Source: Sporocytophaga sp.
Lineage (GTDB): Bacteria; Bacteroidota; Bacteroidia; Cytophagales; Cytophagaceae
DNA: 64,000 nucleotides
Assembly: GCF_017745095.1 (NCBI RefSeq)
Contig: NZ_JAGHZZ010000004.1
Location: 310,001-374,000 of the forward strand
Reading direction: 5' to 3'
This document shows, piece after piece, positions 63,576 through 64,000 of the stretch. A model generated the notes under the pieces. It did no database searches, was not told the DNA's origin, and worked only from the letters and a program-made list of their open reading frames with translations. Every line of letters begins with the position of its first letter. Positions within the stretch are counted from its first letter, which is position 1. The translations under genes were made by a program, and so were the position numbers.

Positions 63576-64000
63576 AATGACAGATGTATGTCAAGAAGAG
63601 AAAGCCTTTCATAATGGGATAAAGGCATGAGAATATTTTTGAAGAGGAAATTCACCAACGAAGGGAAAAGTATACAATGTAGTTTATTTCTTAGGTGAAT
63701 TAAAATCCTTCTCCTTTAGACATAGCCGTCACCTTAACAGAATCTTTCCTTTGTCATTCTGAGCTCTGCGAAGAATCTGGGCTTTCAAAATGAATAAAAT
63801 TAAGCTATCCGGCAGAATAATAGTTAAATAACAAATTTTTTGAGACAAACAGATCCTTCGCAGAGCTCAGGATGACCAAACAGCCTATTGTTAGGTTGAG
63901 GTCTTTATTTGAAATTAATTTAGCACTAGATGTATAGAGGTTAAATTTTAAACTTATAGATTTCAGGTATTGATGAGGTTGCTTGAATATTAACATCCAG
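63576..64000. other. Non-coding end of the window
   Basis: About 425 bp without a supported gene. It contains a 27-bp inverted repeat (listed separately), a short GCCTTT / AAAGGC hairpin (63604-63609 with 63621-63626), and an 8-bp AATTCACC / GGTGAATT pair (63649-63656 with 63694-63701). Confidence 0.6.
63753..63876. repeat. Long inverted repeat, REP-like
   Basis: Two 27-bp arms, at 63753-63779 and 63850-63876, are inverted copies with 25 of 27 bases identical. Each arm has the core GAGCTCTGCGAAG or its complement CTTCGCAGAGCTC. The arms are 70 bp apart. Similar 'GTCATTCTGAGC...GAAGAATCT' sequences are known as scattered repeats in many bacterial genomes; the exact family is recalled, not checked. 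Confidence 0.75.

Noticed and set aside
63431-63996. Two short minus-strand frames near the end of the window
   Set aside because: One overlaps ftsZ and its terminator, and the other lies over the inverted repeat; neither shows protein-like features.
1-64000. CRISPR arrays, tRNA or rRNA genes, IS elements, prophage
   Set aside because: I looked for regular spaced repeats, cloverleaf-like ends (GTTC...CCA), rRNA motifs and transposase domains and saw none.

Overview
The window is AT-rich chromosomal DNA from a member of the Bacteroidota, most likely a Cytophagales bacterium of the Cytophaga/Sporocytophaga kind; the exact genus is inference. The evidence is the Bacteroidota-type RNA polymerase genes, the Bacteroidota-style omega subunit and DUF4835 next to bamD, coaBC and recN, promoters of the TTTG-N19-TAnnTTTG type, scarce Shine-Dalgarno sites, a CBM9-like lipoprotein, and a GldL-like 'HWPG' membrane protein. 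I see no rRNA, tRNA, CRISPR array, IS element or prophage.

Layout. 1-9.5 kb: the transcription/translation operon (end of rplJ, rplL, rpoB, rpoC), then a DUF3467 gene, separated by hairpins. 9.6-13.0 kb: a membrane-anchored unknown protein and a PRC-barrel protein, then on the minus strand a CHASE2 membrane protein with a secreted FecR-like partner. 13.1-15.7 kb: meaB, a phenylalanine-hydroxylase homologue with a changed iron ligand, a hotdog thioesterase and a TM2 protein. 15.7-22.5 kb: orphan PAS histidine kinase, DUF4230 protein, NhaC-type antiporter with a fused N-terminal domain, methyltransferase, malate dehydrogenase. 22.6-31.8 kb: tilS, an LptA/OstA-like protein, bamD, rpoZ-like, coaBC, DUF4835, a small Sm/Hfq-like candidate, recN and fabI. 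32-36 kb: CBM9-like lipoprotein and methylmalonyl-CoA mutase (mutB plus a short mutA). 36.4-37.9 kb: dnaA.

37.9-47.3 kb is the accessory part, nearly all on the minus strand: two small unknown genes, a degraded stretch, a HAD-IIA / APH-like kinase / glutamine-synthetase-like trio, a DUF2750 protein, an alpha/beta hydrolase, and three tandem paralogous secreted proteins with an interleaved membrane protein. 47.6-63.5 kb is a complete dcw (division and cell wall) cluster: mraZ, rsmH, ftsL-like, ftsI, murE, an inserted four-helix-bundle gene, mraY, murD, ftsW, murG, murC, ftsQ, ftsA, ftsZ. The last 0.5 kb is non-coding with a long inverted repeat.

How the parts work together: MeaB protects and loads the MutAB mutase encoded 20 kb away. 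The LptA-like protein and BamD both serve outer-membrane assembly. The dcw cluster makes lipid II and the divisome in one polarity, with many overlapping genes and several non-ATG starts. Its promoter is preceded by three AAGTGG repeats at 10-bp period and a consensus DnaA box, and faces a divergent promoter for the secreted-paralog cluster with similar boxes. The most interesting items are this shared regulatory region, the Sm/Hfq-like small protein in a phylum thought to lack Hfq, the Glu-to-Gln iron-ligand change in the hydroxylase, the GS/APH/HAD trio, the tandem secreted paralogs, and the four-helix-bundle gene inside the dcw operon.
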